Assembly: GCF_905171765.1 (NCBI RefSeq)
Contig: NC_053390.1
Span: forward strand, 328,884,294 to 328,948,293
Origin: Bufo bufo
Lineage: Eukaryota > Chordata > Amphibia > Anura > Bufonidae
Reading direction: 5' to 3'
Length of the DNA stretch: 64,000 nt
Each line of letters begins with the position of its first letter. Position 1 is the first letter of the stretch. Both the position numbers and the translations under genes were made by a program. Below, piece by piece: positions 11,332 through 22,598 of this stretch. The notes beneath the pieces were generated by a model. It was not told where the DNA came from and ran no database searches. It saw nothing but the letters and a program-made list of their open reading frames with translations.

Positions 11332-12145
11332 GGCTGGGTTCACACGAGCGTGTCCGGATGCAATGTGTTTTGCACGCGCGTGATAAAAAACCGACTGTGG
11401 TACCCAGACCCGAACTTCTTCACAGAAGTTCAGGTTTGGGTTAGTTGTAGTGTAGATTGTATTATTTTCCCTTATAACATGGTTATAAGGGAAAATAATA
11501 GCATTCTGAATACAGAATGCTTAGTAGGTGATCAATTGAGGGTAAAAAAAAATAAAAAAATTAACTCACCTCCTCCGCATAGTTCCCGGTCTCTTCTTTA
11601 CTTCTTTAATGATGAACTACAGGCTCGGACCTTTGGTGACGTCAGATCACATGCTCCAATCACATGGTCCATCACCACGGTCCTTTAGCCGACAGCTCAT
11701 CAGAAGAGACTGGGAACTACGCGATCAAGAGGAGAAGGTGAGTTAATTTGTTTATTTTTTTTTTAACCCCTCCAGCGCTATTTTACTAAGCAGTCTGTAT
11801 TCAGAATGCTATTATTTTCCCTTATAACCATGTTATAAGGGAAAATAATACAGTGAATAGACTGTCACCTAGCAATCATGCGTGAAAATCGCACCGCATC
11901 CGCACTTGCTTGCGGATGCTTGCGATTTTCACGCAACCCCATTCACTTTTATGGGGCCTGCGTTGCGTTAAAAACGCAGAATATAGAGCATGCTGCGATT
12001 TTCACGCAACGCACAAGTGATGCGTGAAAATCATCGCTCATCTGAACAGCCCCATTGAAATGAATGGGTCCAGATTCAGTGCGGGTGCAATACGTTCACG
12101 TCACGCATCGCACCCGCGCGGAAATCTCGCCCGTGTGAACGCAGC
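11332..12145. mobile_element. Large foldback PIF/Harbinger-like MITE
   Basis: The ends are GGCTGGGTTCACACGAGCG and GTGTGAACGCAGC, flanked by TAA at 11329-11331 and TTAA at about 12146-12149. Inside, about 11455-11530 pairs with about 11786-11850, and each of these arms is itself palindromic (TTTTCCCTTATAACATGG / CCATGTTATAAGGGAAAA). GGTGAGTTAA and its complement near 11562 and 11740 add a further pair. This gives hairpins within a hairpin. Confidence 0.75.
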
Positions 12146-12341
12146 TTAAGGAGTGTTTCTACAAATGCTCGTTATCAATGATCTGGCTGACCATCGGCGG
12201 GTCTAATACAGCCCAAAAGAGACATAGATTAGTATGATATTTGTATGCTTCCCATTAGATTCATACAAAGATGAAACTGCTGCATGTAAATATGATCATA
12301 ATACAGAAACTTTTGAGAGGCTCCCTTTGAACTCTGTAGGC

Positions 12342-12529
12342 CAGGGTTTCTCAACTCCGGTCCTCGGGACCCATCTACCGGTCATGTTTTCAGGATTTCC
12401 TTAGTGTTGAGCAGATGATATAATTAGTGTCCATGCATCAGGACTTAACACAGGTATTCATTCTGTGGGATATTCTCAAATCCTGACCAGCAGGTGGGTC
12501 CCGAGGACCGGAGTTAGGAAATTTTGCAG
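12342..12529. mobile_element. hAT-type MITE
   Basis: The left end CAGGGTTTCTCAACTCCGG continues with TCCTCGGGACCC. The right side holds the inverted GGGTCCCGAGGACCGGAGTT, with the last bases decayed. CAGGGTTTCTCAA-type termini are typical of hAT elements. No clear 8-bp duplication remains. Confidence 0.65.
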
Positions 12530-13089
12530 TCAGTTGGATTAAGGTACACCAAATTTAATAGGAGCCACACATCTCTTGCTGCACATCTCTGCTATCATTT
12601 TTGCCAAATTATAATAAATGTGTTGTGGCGAGTTGGTTCCACCCATTTAAAAAAAAAGAAAACTGACATAAGTGTAGAAAATACAGTACCAGAAAACAAT
12701 ATTTTTTGTGCTTGAGCAAAAATCAGCGACTCTTGTATGTAAGAAAGCTGCCATATAGCAGTGATAAATTGCTCCCTGTGTGTCCATGCAGAGAGCATAA
12801 ATTGAGATGATTTTTATGTGAGATGCAGTATGTGTTCAGGGGAGAGTTATGATTTATAATAAAAGCTAAGCATGTGCAAAATGCATTAAAACCTAATGTA
12901 AAGGACCTTTTAAATATACAGTACATTACAGGAGATCAAATAGCTGCATTTTGTGTCTAGCTTTACCGCCTACTGAATTTGTCTACGTCCCAGTCCCTTG
13001 TGCCTGATTAATAACAAATAGGTTTTGTTAAGAGTCAGCTTTGAATTTATCCCAAGAACCCTGAAGAAAAAGTACGTACCTGTGTTAAG
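12530..13089. other. No recognised feature
   Basis: Short open frames only, with no domain, acceptor/donor pairing or repeat ends. Confidence 0.4.
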
Positions 13090-13325
13090 GTCCCATTACA
13101 TGGCCAATGATCGAGCCAATTATAGGAATACTCCTGATCATTGTGCTGCCTAAAGGTGCCACTGATCACCCGATGAACAAGCAAACACTCGTTCATCAGG
13201 TGAAAGCACTTCTGGTGCAGCAGATCGTGTTGTATAAACAGTCATTCTTTATGGGGACGGGCAATTGGAGCAGCGATCCCTCATCCCTATATAGTGGAGG
13301 GTGATAGCTGCATGTAAATGTAGCT
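13090..13325 (+). repeat. Dispersed repeat family X, copy
   Basis: It carries AGGTGCCACTGATCACC, CTCGTTCATCAGG, GCAGCAGATCGTG, TATAGTGGAGGGTGATAGC and TGTAAATGTAGC in the family order seen at 3640. Confidence 0.6.
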
Positions 13326-13381
13326 TTCACCTCCTGGAACTAGCAAGCAGTATTAATTGCCTGCTGTGTTTGCCCTTCTAA

Positions 13382-13824
13382 GGGTACTTTTCACACTAGC
13401 GTTATTCTTTTCCGGCATTGAGTTCCGTCCTAGGGGCTCAATACCGGAAAATAACTGATCAGTTTTATCCCCATGCATTCTGAGTGGAGAGCAATCCGTT
13501 CAGGATGTCTTCAGTTCAGTATTTTTGCTTTTTCAGGACGGAGGTAATACCGCAGCATGCTGCTGTTGTATCTCCGTCCAAAATTCCGGAACACTTGCAT
13601 TTTTTTCCATTGACATGCATTAATGCCGGATCTGGCCCCGGCAAAAAGGATCTGTTTTTGCTGTTTGCGCATGCTGAGACCACAAAAAAATAAAAAATGC
13701 CGGATCCGCTTTTCCAGATGACACCGCAGAGACGGATCCGGCATTTTAATGCATTTGTCATACGGATCAGGATCCTGATGACGGAACTGCCTGCCGGAAT
13801 CCTCTGCCGCAAGTGTGAAAGTAC
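13382..13824. mobile_element. PIF/Harbinger-like MITE
   Basis: TAA at 13379-13381 precedes GGGTACTTTTCACACTAGCG. The right end is CGCAAGTGTGAAAGTAC. The interior is rich in inverted GCCGGATC / GATCCGGC blocks. The right-hand TAA has decayed to TGA. Confidence 0.7.
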
Positions 13825-13885
13825 GTGAATTTTCACGGAAAATATGCATAGTAATTCAGCAAACCATGTATAACCGCGGAATATA

Positions 13886-15449
13886 CACCCTGTACAGAAT
13901 TATTAGGTAAATGAGTATTTTGACCACATCATCCTCTTTTTGCATGTTGTCTTACTCCAAGCTGTATAGGCTCGAAAGCCTACTACCAATTAAGCATATT
14001 AGGTGATGTGCATCTCTGTAATGAGAAGGGGTGTGGTCTAATGACATCAACACCCTATATCAGGTGTGCATAATTATTAGGCAACTTCCTTTCCTTTGGC
14101 AAAATGGGTCAAAAGAAGGACTTGACAGGCTCAGAAAAGTCAAAAATAGTGAGATATCTTGCAGAGGGATGCAGCACTCTTAAAATTGCAAAGCTTCTGA
14201 AGCGTGATCATCGAACAATCAAGCGTTTCATTCAAAATAGTCAACAGGGTCGCAAGAAGCGTGTGGAAAAACCAAGGCGCAAAATAACTGCCCATGAACT
14301 GAGAAAAGTCAAGCGTGCAGCTGCCAAGATGCCACTTGCCACCAGTTTGGCCATATTTCAGAGCTGCAACATCACTGGAGTGCCCAAAAGCACAAGGTGT
14401 GCAATACTCAGAGACATGGCCAAGGTAAGAAAGGCTGAAAGACGACCACCACTGAACAAGACACACAAGCTGAAAACGTCAAGACTGGGCCAAGAAATAT
14501 CTCAAGACTGATTTTTCTAAGGTTTTATGGACTGATGAAATGAGAGTGAGTCTTGATGGGCCAGATGGATTGGCCCGTGGCTGGATTGGTAAAGGGCAGA
14601 GAGCTCCAGTCCGACTCAGACGCCAGCAAGGTGGAGGTGGAGTACTGGTTTGGGCTGGTATCATCAAAGATGAGCTTGTGGGGCCTTTTCGGGTTGAGGA
14701 TGGAGTCAAGCTCAACTCCCAGTCCTACTGCCAGTTTCTGGAAGACACCTTCTTCAAGCAGTGGTACAGGAAGAAGTCTGCATCCTTCAAGAAAAACATG
14801 ATTTTCATGCAGGACAATGCTCCATCACACGCGTCCAAGTACTCCACAGCGTGGCTGGCAAGAAAGGGTATAAAAGAAGAAAATCTAATGACATGGCCTC
14901 CTTGTTCACCTGATCTGAACCCCATTGAGAACCTGTGGTCCATCATCAAATGTGAGATTTACAAGGAGGGAAAACAGTACACCTCTCTGAACAGTGTCTG
15001 GGAGGCTGTGGTTGCTGCTGCACGCAATGTTGATGGTGAACAGATCAAAACACTGACAGAATCCATGGATGGCAGGCTTTTGAGTGTCCTTGCAAAGAAA
15101 GGTGGCTATATTGGTCACTGATTTGTTTTTGTTTTGTTTTTGAATGTCAGAAATGTATATTTGTGAATGTTGAGATGTTATATTGGTTTCACTGGTAAAA
15201 ATAAATAATTGAAATGGGTATATATTAGTTTTTTGTTAAGTTGCCTAATAATTATGCACAGTAATAGTCACCTGCACACACAGATATCCCCCTAAAATAG
15301 CTAAAACTAAAAACAAACTAAAAACTACTTCCAAAAATATTCAGCTTTAATATTAATGAGTTTTTTGGGTTCATTGAGAACATGGTTGTTGTTCAATAAT
15401 AAAATTAATCCTCAAAAATACAACTTGCCTAATAATTCTGCACTCCCTG
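13886..15449 (+). mobile_element. Tc1/mariner transposon, DD37E type, with IR/DR ends
   Basis: TA flanks both ends (13884-13885 and 15450-15451). Each terminus has two related sites in the same orientation: outer left 13886-13910 and inner left 14066-14084, inner right 15241-15260 and outer right 15425-15449, all built on AATTATTAGGCAA or its complement. This is an IR/DR arrangement. It encodes one transposase in the plus direction, interrupted by a single evident frameshift. At 1564 bp it has the size of a full-length Tc1 element. Confidence 0.92.
14104..15121 (+). pseudogene. Tc1/mariner (DD37E) transposase, one frameshift
   Basis: This enzyme would cut and re-insert its own element. The first part (14104-14511) starts MGQKKDL and holds helix-turn-helix DNA-binding regions (IAKLLKRDHRTIKRFI). 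The second part (in frame through 15121) holds the catalytic domain: WTDE gives the first Asp, MQDNAPSH the second, and [11 protein letters not shown] the Glu. I count 37 residues between second Asp and Glu, the spacing of the DD37E (TRT) group. The two parts are in different frames. A run of four A at about 14473-14476 looks one base too long, and the first frame then stops at 14509. No other stop or gap is evident over roughly 340 codons, so the copy is young or recently active. It lies between its own terminal repeats. Confidence 0.9.
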
Positions 15450-15451
15450 TA

Positions 15452-16734
15452 TGTAGAGTCAAGTGACCATATTGCATTACTGTTTTTCTATGATGGCCCC
15501 ACCAATATCAGGTCATCATTGAGCTATAATTGTCGTTTATCGTATCGTAATTGATTCCTCAGCCGTCTCCTATATACATGTCAAGGATTCCTTTTTTGGA
15601 TGTTGTCACATGTACTACCAGTATACCCCTTGTCTCATTGATTATAGTATTGTATTGTATGTCTTGCTGACTCTCCTGTTATGTGTAGTCCGGCTGTAGG
15701 CCAGATTTTAGTTCATTATTAATAAAAGGTATATTTTAATTGGGAAGGTGTTCTAGTGCATGATCGCAAGTGTGAAAGTAGCCTAAGGAGCTATAAAGGT
15801 ATACATATGAAGCAACCAAATGTATAATGAAATAGCTGTGCTTAGCATGACCAGATTGTCACCAATATTGTATAGTTCAGACAAGTCCTCCGCTGAAGGA
15901 TCTCAGCTTCTTTGCTATATTTGAGTATATATTTAGCAAGTGGTCAGTGGTAAGGACTGGTTCTCAGATGGTGCATGCAACATCTGGTTCCTTTAGGTCA
16001 GTGGTATAGCCAGTGACCAAATCCCTATTGCTCCTTCGTGGGGCACCTTTATAGTCCCTTCTGGTTACATGTGGTGAAGAATACAGGAAGAGGACCTCCT
16101 GATACTTTGTGGTCCAGGGTGAAAAATGTAGTAAAATATGATTCCTGGTATGCAAAAAAGGGTGAATAGATTATCCAGCCAAGGTCCAGCTGTTTGGAGT
16201 AGGTTCGGTTACCTGAAGTAAGGGAGAAAGAAAGTAAGCTGTATATTGGTGTCCATTGAGTAGGCAAGTGTTAGTATATTCACTAGGAAGCAATCACTAT
16301 ATGAACAATCCAAATGAAGGAATACAAATCTGCCAGTCCCTGTGGGATTGCTGTCCTGGGCTAAGAAAGAACAGTTTTTCTGTATATGGGGATCTCCTAT
16401 AGGAGCTCAATAAAAAGTTAAAACATTGTCACTTAGCATAATGTGTATTTCTGCAGCCACTTGAGAATTACCATATCTATCTTCAGAGAAAAAAAAAAAA
16501 AAAGGATTTTCCCAATAAAAACAGCCATATTCCATTACACACACCAGATACTGGTACAGTCTGTTATTTCTGGAAAAAAAATCTGTGCAAACAGTTGTGT
16601 TTCTTTATCTTTCTATTTTAAAAAGATAACACATACGGTAGCCCCCTTTGTAGAGCTCTATCATAATAAAGGGATATTCCATATTGGACAATTCTAACTT
16701 GTTAGTAGACAGCAATACTGCTACTAATGCTTCA
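15452..16734. other. No gene; MITE-end fragment at 15764-15786
   Basis: CGCAAGTGTGAAAGTAGCCTAA at about 15766 is an isolated right end of the Harbinger-like family seen at 8536. Otherwise I see no supported feature. An A-run interrupts 16489-16503. Confidence 0.4.
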
Positions 16735-17005
16735 AGCAGCTGATCGGCAGGGGTGCAGAGAGTCACACCCCTGCCAATCTGATATTAATGACTTATCCTG
16801 GGGATGGATAATCAATATAAGTTATTTTTATTGGTGACCTATTCTCAGGATAGGTCAACAGTATCAGATCGGCTGGGTTTAACACCCCGTACTCCCGTCG
16901 ATCAGCTGTTTGTAGATAAGACGTGTGCCATTCCAGCTCACGCTTGCACGCTATTCAAGTATATAGGAACGAGCAGTCCTATAGAAGTGAATGGAACGGC
17001 TTCTT
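16735..17005. mobile_element. T2-type MITE remnant
   Basis: Contains TGACCTATTCTCAGGATAGG and CGATCAGCTGTTTG blocks, with an upstream AGCTGATCGGCAGGGGTGC inversion, as in the 37911 element interior. The TTAA ends are lost. Confidence 0.4.
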
Positions 17006-17091
17006 GTTATTACACCTGCTCACTGAAATACAAAATAAGAAAATAATTTGCTTATGGAAATAAGCAAATAACGCCATATCTGCATGGCTTC

Positions 17092-18238
17092 ATGAGGAAT
17101 CGGTCATGTCAAACTAATTTAATCAGTTTCTATGAGGAGGTAAGTTCTAGACTTGACAGCGGTGAATCAATGGATGTCAAATATCTGGACTTTTCCAAAG
17201 CATTTGACACTGTACCACATAAAAGGTTAATATATAAAATGAGAATGCTCGGACTGGGGGATAACGTCTGTATGTGGGTAAGTAACTGGCTCAATGATAG
17301 AAAACAGAGGGTGGTTATTAACGGTACATACTCAGATTGGGTCACTGTCACTAGTGGAGTACCTCAGGGGTCAGTATTGGGCCCTATTCTCTTCAATATA
17401 TTTATTAATGATCTTGTAGAAGGCTTGTACAGTAAAATAATATTTTTTACGGATGACACTAAACTTTGTAAAGTAATTAACACGGAAGAGGACAGTACAC
17501 GGCTGCAGATGGGTCTGGATAGATTGGAGGCTTGGGCAGATAAGTGACAGATAAGGTTTAACACTGACAAATGTAAGGCTATGCACATGGGAAGGAATAA
17601 TGCAAGTCACCAGTACATACTAAATGGTAAAACACTGGGTAACACTGACATGGAAAAGGACTTAGGAATCTTAGTGGACAGCAAATAACTGTAGAAACCA
17701 GTGTCAGGCAGCTGCTGCCAAGGCCAATAAGATAATGGGTTGCATCAAAAGGGGCATAGATGCCCGTGATGAGAACATAGTCCTACCACTTTACAAATCA
17801 TTAGTCAGACCACACATGGAGTACTGTGTACAGTTCTGGGCTCCAGTGAACAAGGCAGACATAGCAGAGCTGGAGAGGGTCCAGAGGAGGGCAACTAAAG
17901 TAATAACTGGAATGGGGCAACTACAGTACCCTGAAATATTATCAACATTAGGGTTATTCACGTTAGAAAAAAGACGACTGAGGGGAGATCTAATTGCTAT
18001 GTATAAATATATCAGGGGTCTGTACAGAGATCAATTCCATCATCTATTTATACCGAGGACTGTGACGGTGACAAAGGGACATCCTCGGTGTCTGGAGGAA
18101 AGAAGGTTTGTACACAAACATAGAAGAGGATTCTTTACGGTAAGAGCAGTGAGACTATGGAACTCTTTGCCTGAGGAGGTGGTGATGAGTTCACTTAAAA
18201 GAGTTCAAGAGGGGCCTGGATTTGTTTCTAGATTGTAA
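17092..18238 (+). pseudogene. LINE reverse transcriptase, C-terminal half, broken
   Basis: It would copy LINE RNA into DNA at a nicked target. Visible RT motifs are YLDFSKAFDTVPH (first catalytic Asp), SGVPQGSVLGPILF, and FTDDTKL, which holds the paired catalytic Asp residues (usually FADD). The downstream portion carries KTxK-like text, ILVDSK, then LYKSLVRPHMEYCVQFWAP and VRLWNSLPEEVV, typical of LINE C-termini. There are two clear breaks. A TGA at 17545-17547 stands where the family normally has Trp, after AWADK. A stop and frame change near 17685-17695 also break it, with reading resumed in another frame from before 17735. The endonuclease and N-terminal RT are absent. The final codons run into the TAA duplicated by the MITE at 18239. 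Confidence 0.88.
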
Positions 18239-18756
18239 GGCTATTTTCACACTAGAGGCAGTTTGATCCAGCAAGCAGTTCCGTCGTCGGAGCTGCCTGC
18301 CGGATCTGCCGATCAGTGTGACAACTGACAGCATTTGTAGACGGATCCGGGTGCGGATCCGTCTACAAATGCATTGCAAGAACGGATCCGTCTCTCCGCT
18401 TGTCATGCAGATGGACGGATCCGTCTTGCAGTCTTTCTCTCAGTTCTCCCGGTATGCGCATGCGCAGACCGGAAGGACGGATCCGTCCTTCAGTTGTTTT
18501 GCAATGCCGGCACTAATTCAAGTCAATGGGAATTAATGTCGGATCCTGCTTCCGGCGACTGATCAGGCATTGCTGCGGTATTATGTCCGGCCAAAATGCC
18601 TGACAGTGTCTGAACGGAAGGCATACTGATGCAAACTGAACGGATTTCTATCCATTCAGAATGCATTGGGATATGCCTGATCGGTTCTTTTCCGGCATAG
18701 AGCCCTTTTGACGGAACTCTATGCCGGAAAAGAATAACGCTAGTGTGAAAATACCC
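18239..18756. mobile_element. PIF/Harbinger-like MITE inserted in LINE 3' end
   Basis: TAA duplications at 18236-18238 and 18757-18759 bound GGCTATTTTCACACTAG and CTAGTGTGAAAATACCC. The interior contains a strong hairpin around 18342-18371 (TGTAGACGGATCC / GGATCCGTCTACA). Confidence 0.85.
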
Positions 18757-18906
18757 TAATAATATTACAGGCTATAGCTACTAGAGAGGGGTCGTTGATC
18801 CAGGGAGTTATTCTGATTGCCAGATTGGAGTCGGGAAGGAATTATTCCCCCTAAAGTGAGGAAAATTGGCTTCTACCTCCCAGGTTTTTTTTGCCTTCCT
18901 CTAGAT

Positions 18907-19053
18907 CAGGCATGCTCAACCTGCAGCCCTCCAGCTGTTGCAAAACTACAACTCCCAGCATGCCTGAACAGCCTACAGCTATCAGCCTACCGCAGGGTAT
19001 GGTGGGAGTTGTAGTTTTACAACAGCTGAAGGGCCACAGGTTGAGCATCCCTG
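18907..19053. mobile_element. hAT MITE (CAGGCATGCTCAACC type), copy 1
   Basis: The ends CAGGCATGCTCAACCTG and CAGGTTGAGCATCCCTG are inverted. 8-bp flanks CTCTAGAT (18899-18906) and CACTAGAT (19054-19061) match at 7 of 8. The interior is palindromic around AAAACTACAACTCCCA / TGGGAGTTGTAGTTTT. Other copies are at 24683 and 49669. Confidence 0.88.
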
Positions 19054-19116
19054 CACTAGATCAACTTGCAGGATAACAGGCTGAACTGGATAGACAGATG
19101 TCTTTTTTCAGCCTTA

Positions 19117-19410
19117 GGCCGAATGCACATGGTCGTGTTACATGGCCGTGAGTGGTCTGTGGTATCCCGGCCTGGCATCCTGCTGAGAGCAGGAGCGCAC
19201 GGCGTCATTGGTTGCTATGACGCCGTGCGCTTCATGCCGCCGCTGCACTACAGTAATACATTCGTATGATCTATATGAGTGTATTACTGTAGTGCAGCGG
19301 CGGCATGAAGCGCACGGCGTCATAGCAACCAATGACGCCGTGCGCTCCTGCTCTCAGCAGGATGCCAGGCCGGGATACCACGGACCGCTCACAGCCGTGT
19401 GCATTCGGCC
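19117..19410. mobile_element. Foldback PIF/Harbinger-like MITE with ~140-bp arms
   Basis: TTA at 19114-19116 and 19411-19413 flanks GGCCGAATGCACA and TGCATTCGGCC. The arms pair along nearly the whole length, including GGCATCCTGCTGAGAGCAGG and CGCACGGCGTCATTGGTTGC with their complements. The loop is about 20 bp near 19261-19280. Open frames on both strands are mirror translations. Confidence 0.88.
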
Positions 19411-19439
19411 TTATAAACTATGTTACTGCTGCTGTTGCG

Positions 19440-19553
19440 GCGAGCAGGTAAACAATAAAGAGACCAGGTGTCGGACTCCCGCCAATCTGATATTGATGAC
19501 CTATCCTGAGAATAGGTCATCAATAAAATAAACTTGAACATCCCCTTTAACTG
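19440..19553. mobile_element. Half of a T2-type MITE (right end)
   Basis: It has TGTCGGACTCCCGCC, TGATGACCTATCCTGAGAAT and a terminal CATCCCCTTTAA. There is no matching left end, so it is truncated. Confidence 0.5.
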
Positions 19554-19806
19554 TTCCATTTCTTTCCTTTGGCACCATTTGGTAAATAAAGTGCTCATTG
19601 AAATCAATGTGTTGTCTGTGCAATGAAAGAAAGAACATGTCAGCCTCCAGGGCACTGTACATATGAAATACATAAAAACATAATGTGACTTAGCGCTAAA
19701 AACAAGCAAGTACAATAAATGGCTTAAGGTTACAGATTAATAGACTGGTACAGAGAGAGGGTCCTGTCTACAAGGGCTCACAGTCTACAAGATATATCAT
19801 TTAGTG

Positions 19807-21343
19807 CAGCGGTGCACAACCTTTTTTGTCTGAGGGCCGCATTGTCACATTGCTCTATTTCAATGGGCCGCAAATAAGAGGACGGCGCTCCCTGGTTATT
19901 ACCACCTCCTGCCAGTTACAGGTGCCATACAATAACCAGTAAGCATTTTCCTTTAACAGTGGGGAAAGCGCTTATTTAGTTAGCACTTTAATAACCAGGC
20001 CTGAACAGACACTTTTTTTTGTGATTGAGCGCACATGGTGGTTCGAATGGTTGTAACTTTTTTGTGTGTTGGGAATACCAAAATAATTTTTGCAACAATT
20101 TTTCACTTGATACATAGGACCTTATACATTTTTTATTTTTTTTATTTGGGGGAAACTGTATACAAGCATTTTTTTCAAAACTATAGCTCCTTATTCTTTA
20201 AATATGCAAACTTCCACTGAATAAATTATTATAATTAGTTCCCTATTTTGTGTCTGTTATAATAGGTATAGTTTCACGTGAATGGGGGCGATTTTGGCGA
20301 CGGTTTCAATATTTTTTATTTTTTAACTTAATTTTTTATATATTTCTGCTACAAATAATATCCCCCAAGAGGTCATAAAAAGACCTTTGGGGACACTGAC
20401 ACCTTTTTGTTAATTTTCCTTTTTATTTTTTAGGTTTATTTGTATTTTATTAATATTTTATTGTATTTTTATTTTTTATAATTGGTTTATTGCTTACTAT
20501 TTAAATATATTTTTGCCACATAATATGTCATAAAAAGACTGTTGGGGGACAATGAACACTGTACTATTTAGCGCTTTTTTTAAATAATTTTTTTATTTGT
20601 ATTTTTTTTTGTTTACATTTTTTTATTCTCTATTATTTTTTTTATTATATTTTTGCCATATAATGTGTCCCCACAAGGGATCATAAAAAGACTGTTAGGG
20701 GACAGTGAACACTCTCTTTTATTTTGCAATTTTTCCTTTTATTTTTTTTTCCTTTTTATTTGTATTTTATTTTTGTATTTTTTTTTTAATAATTTTCTAT
20801 TTTTTGCCACATTATATTTTATTTCTTTTTTGATTTTATTTGTGTTTTATTATATTTTTAATAAATGTTTTATTATATTAAATAATTTTTTAACTCATTA
20901 TTTCCACATAATTTGTCCCCAAGAGGTCACTGAAAGACCTTTGGGGACACAGACTTTTTTTTGCACTATTTCCACTGTAACTGGGGCATCTAAAGGAGTC
21001 CCAGTTACAGGGCAAACCAGCCTGCTGTGGGGTCATTATGCACAGGCAGAGCTGATCAGGGTCACCTGACCCTGCAGCTCTGCCCCCAAGCCAGGTCCAC
21101 CCTGCATAGCGCTCACCGATCTGAGAAGACAGAAGCGCTGATACACTGCTTCTGCCTTCTCCTCGGCTCCCCCACTGTCACTGACAGCCGGGAACAGACC
21201 TGCTCCTGCTACAGTGCGGGAGCAGGAGCTGTAATGCTCCATCATGCGGTGCTGCAGGCAGAAACACAGATCACCTGTGTTTCTGTCCAGGAAGACGGGG
21301 GCCGCAAGCCTTGGCTCTATGGGCCGCGGGTTGTGCACCCATG
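19807..21343. mobile_element. Non-autonomous hAT element with perfect 8-bp duplication
   Basis: ATTTAGTG occurs at 19799-19806 and again at 21344-21351. The element begins CAGCGGTGCACAACC and ends GGTTGTGCACCCATG (13 of 15 inverted matches). Subterminal GAGGGCCGCA pairs with TGGGCCGCG. The interior has no transposase. It is T-rich from about 20130 to 20900 and holds four related short blocks (GGTCATAAAAAGAC / TTGGGGACA) near 20370, 20525, 20680 and 20925. The right third is GC-rich. Confidence 0.88.
20360..20965 (+). repeat. Four degenerate repeats inside the 19807 hAT element
   Basis: Each block has a stem-like CCCCAAGAGGTCATAAAAAG / CTTTTGGGG theme followed by GACA. They are separated by long T/A-rich spacers (150-250 bp). 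Each block is a weak hairpin. Confidence 0.6.
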
Positions 21344-21351
21344 ATTTAGTG

Positions 21352-22361
21352 CCTTTTCGTATGCCGTTTACAATATTTCCCTCTTATTTTCTGATGTGTC
21401 ATTGTAAATATATGTAAGCAGCTATTTACGTTTATTATCATTTTTCTTTGTCTCTTGATCCATTCCTTATCTTGACCTCGTTTGCCCAATATGATTTGGA
21501 CTTGTAGTTGGTAGACATGCTCGTCCTCAGACCTGGCCGTTTCTGTGGCTTTCTGTTAATATATTAGGATGCTTGAAACTCATCTGTGCACAGTGCTTTA
21601 GATCAATATAATGTGTATTATTTGATTATGAATAAAATGAAGATGTAGCAGGCTGTAGAAGCTTGTCTGAGATACTTATCCGATGAAATATTTAGAAGCA
21701 CTTAAAGCTTCTCCGCAAATATGTTTATCTAGCCCCACAGGAGAGCAATGAAACTGGGTGTAGAGAGCTTGCTTCTTTCTTTTCAATGCAAACTCTTTGT
21801 GCTCAGAACCTTCAAGCAACATCGTGGACATTTTTTCACTAGGAACACATATGTTAGTGCAGTAGAATTCCTTTAATCCAACACCCATGGGACCCAGCTA
21901 GTGCTTGGTTATCAAACATTAGTTGGCTAACTTAGAGCAGTAAGGAAAAATACCTTTTAGTTAATGGGTCACAACATTTTCATAAAACTTTGGATATGTC
22001 AAAGGTTATTCCCTCTCGCTAGAGAGAAGTGCTCACATACTGCATGGGACAGAAATGAGATGGGCCGATAGACTTTCTATTGAGTCTTTCTTGCGTTCTG
22101 TCTTAAAGCAAGGAGATAGAGCGCGATAGGCGAGCTCTTCTGGTTCTAGTAACCGGTAGGAGTCCCAGCACTTGGACCTCGCAACAGTCAACATTTTTTA
22201 TATGTTTCTATGACATCAAAGGTTTTATGAAAACTCAGTGAAAAAGAGTTAGTCATGAAGGTAAGCAGATTCAGAATTGGTAAACAGTACAAGAAATTGA
22301 TGCTGTTGCTTTTTATTTTCAGAGTATCGTCTTCTACCATTGCGGTCGGGTTTTCTCAAGT
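21352..22361. other. Repeat-poor stretch, no gene recognised
   Basis: It has no definable repeat ends. It lies upstream of the candidate terminal exon at 22942 and may be intronic. Confidence 0.4.
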
Positions 22362-22364
22362 TTA

Positions 22365-22598
22365 GGCTATGTTCATCTGACAGATTTTTCCAGTGGAAAA
22401 ACCGTTTGTGTATTTGCAGTAGAACGCAAAACTGACATCAGTCTACTATATCAGGTATCTGCTTGTGGATTAGGTCCATTCAAAGGCTAACCTGTGTGTG
22501 GCTACTTGTATGAACTACAGTGCAGATTCCCAATGAAATCTATCGGAAACACACTTCACATGGATTTTTGCACAAATTTGCACCATGTGAACATATCC
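22365..22598. mobile_element. Diverged PIF/Harbinger-like MITE
   Basis: TTA at 22362-22364 and 22599-22601 flanks GGCTATGTTCATCTGACAG and CCATGTGAACATATCC. Confidence 0.6.

Larger units (their letters stand above)
17080..19430 (+). mobile_element. LINE (non-LTR retrotransposon), 5'-truncated, split by three MITEs
   Basis: The reverse transcriptase body runs from about 17090 to 18238. The 3' untranslated end continues in pieces at 18757-18898, 19062-19116 and 19411-19430 and ends in a TATGTTAC-like tail. The interruptions are MITEs at 18239, 18907 and 19117, each with its own target duplication. Removing them gives a continuous 3' end. Clade is probably within the jockey/CR1/L2 group, not determined. 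Confidence 0.8.

Noticed and set aside
13484..13849. Overlapping frames of 69-112 codons
   Set aside because: They lie inside the MITE at 13382-13824.
19138..19531. Paired frames with identical peptides on both strands
   Set aside because: They are the two arms of the foldback MITE.
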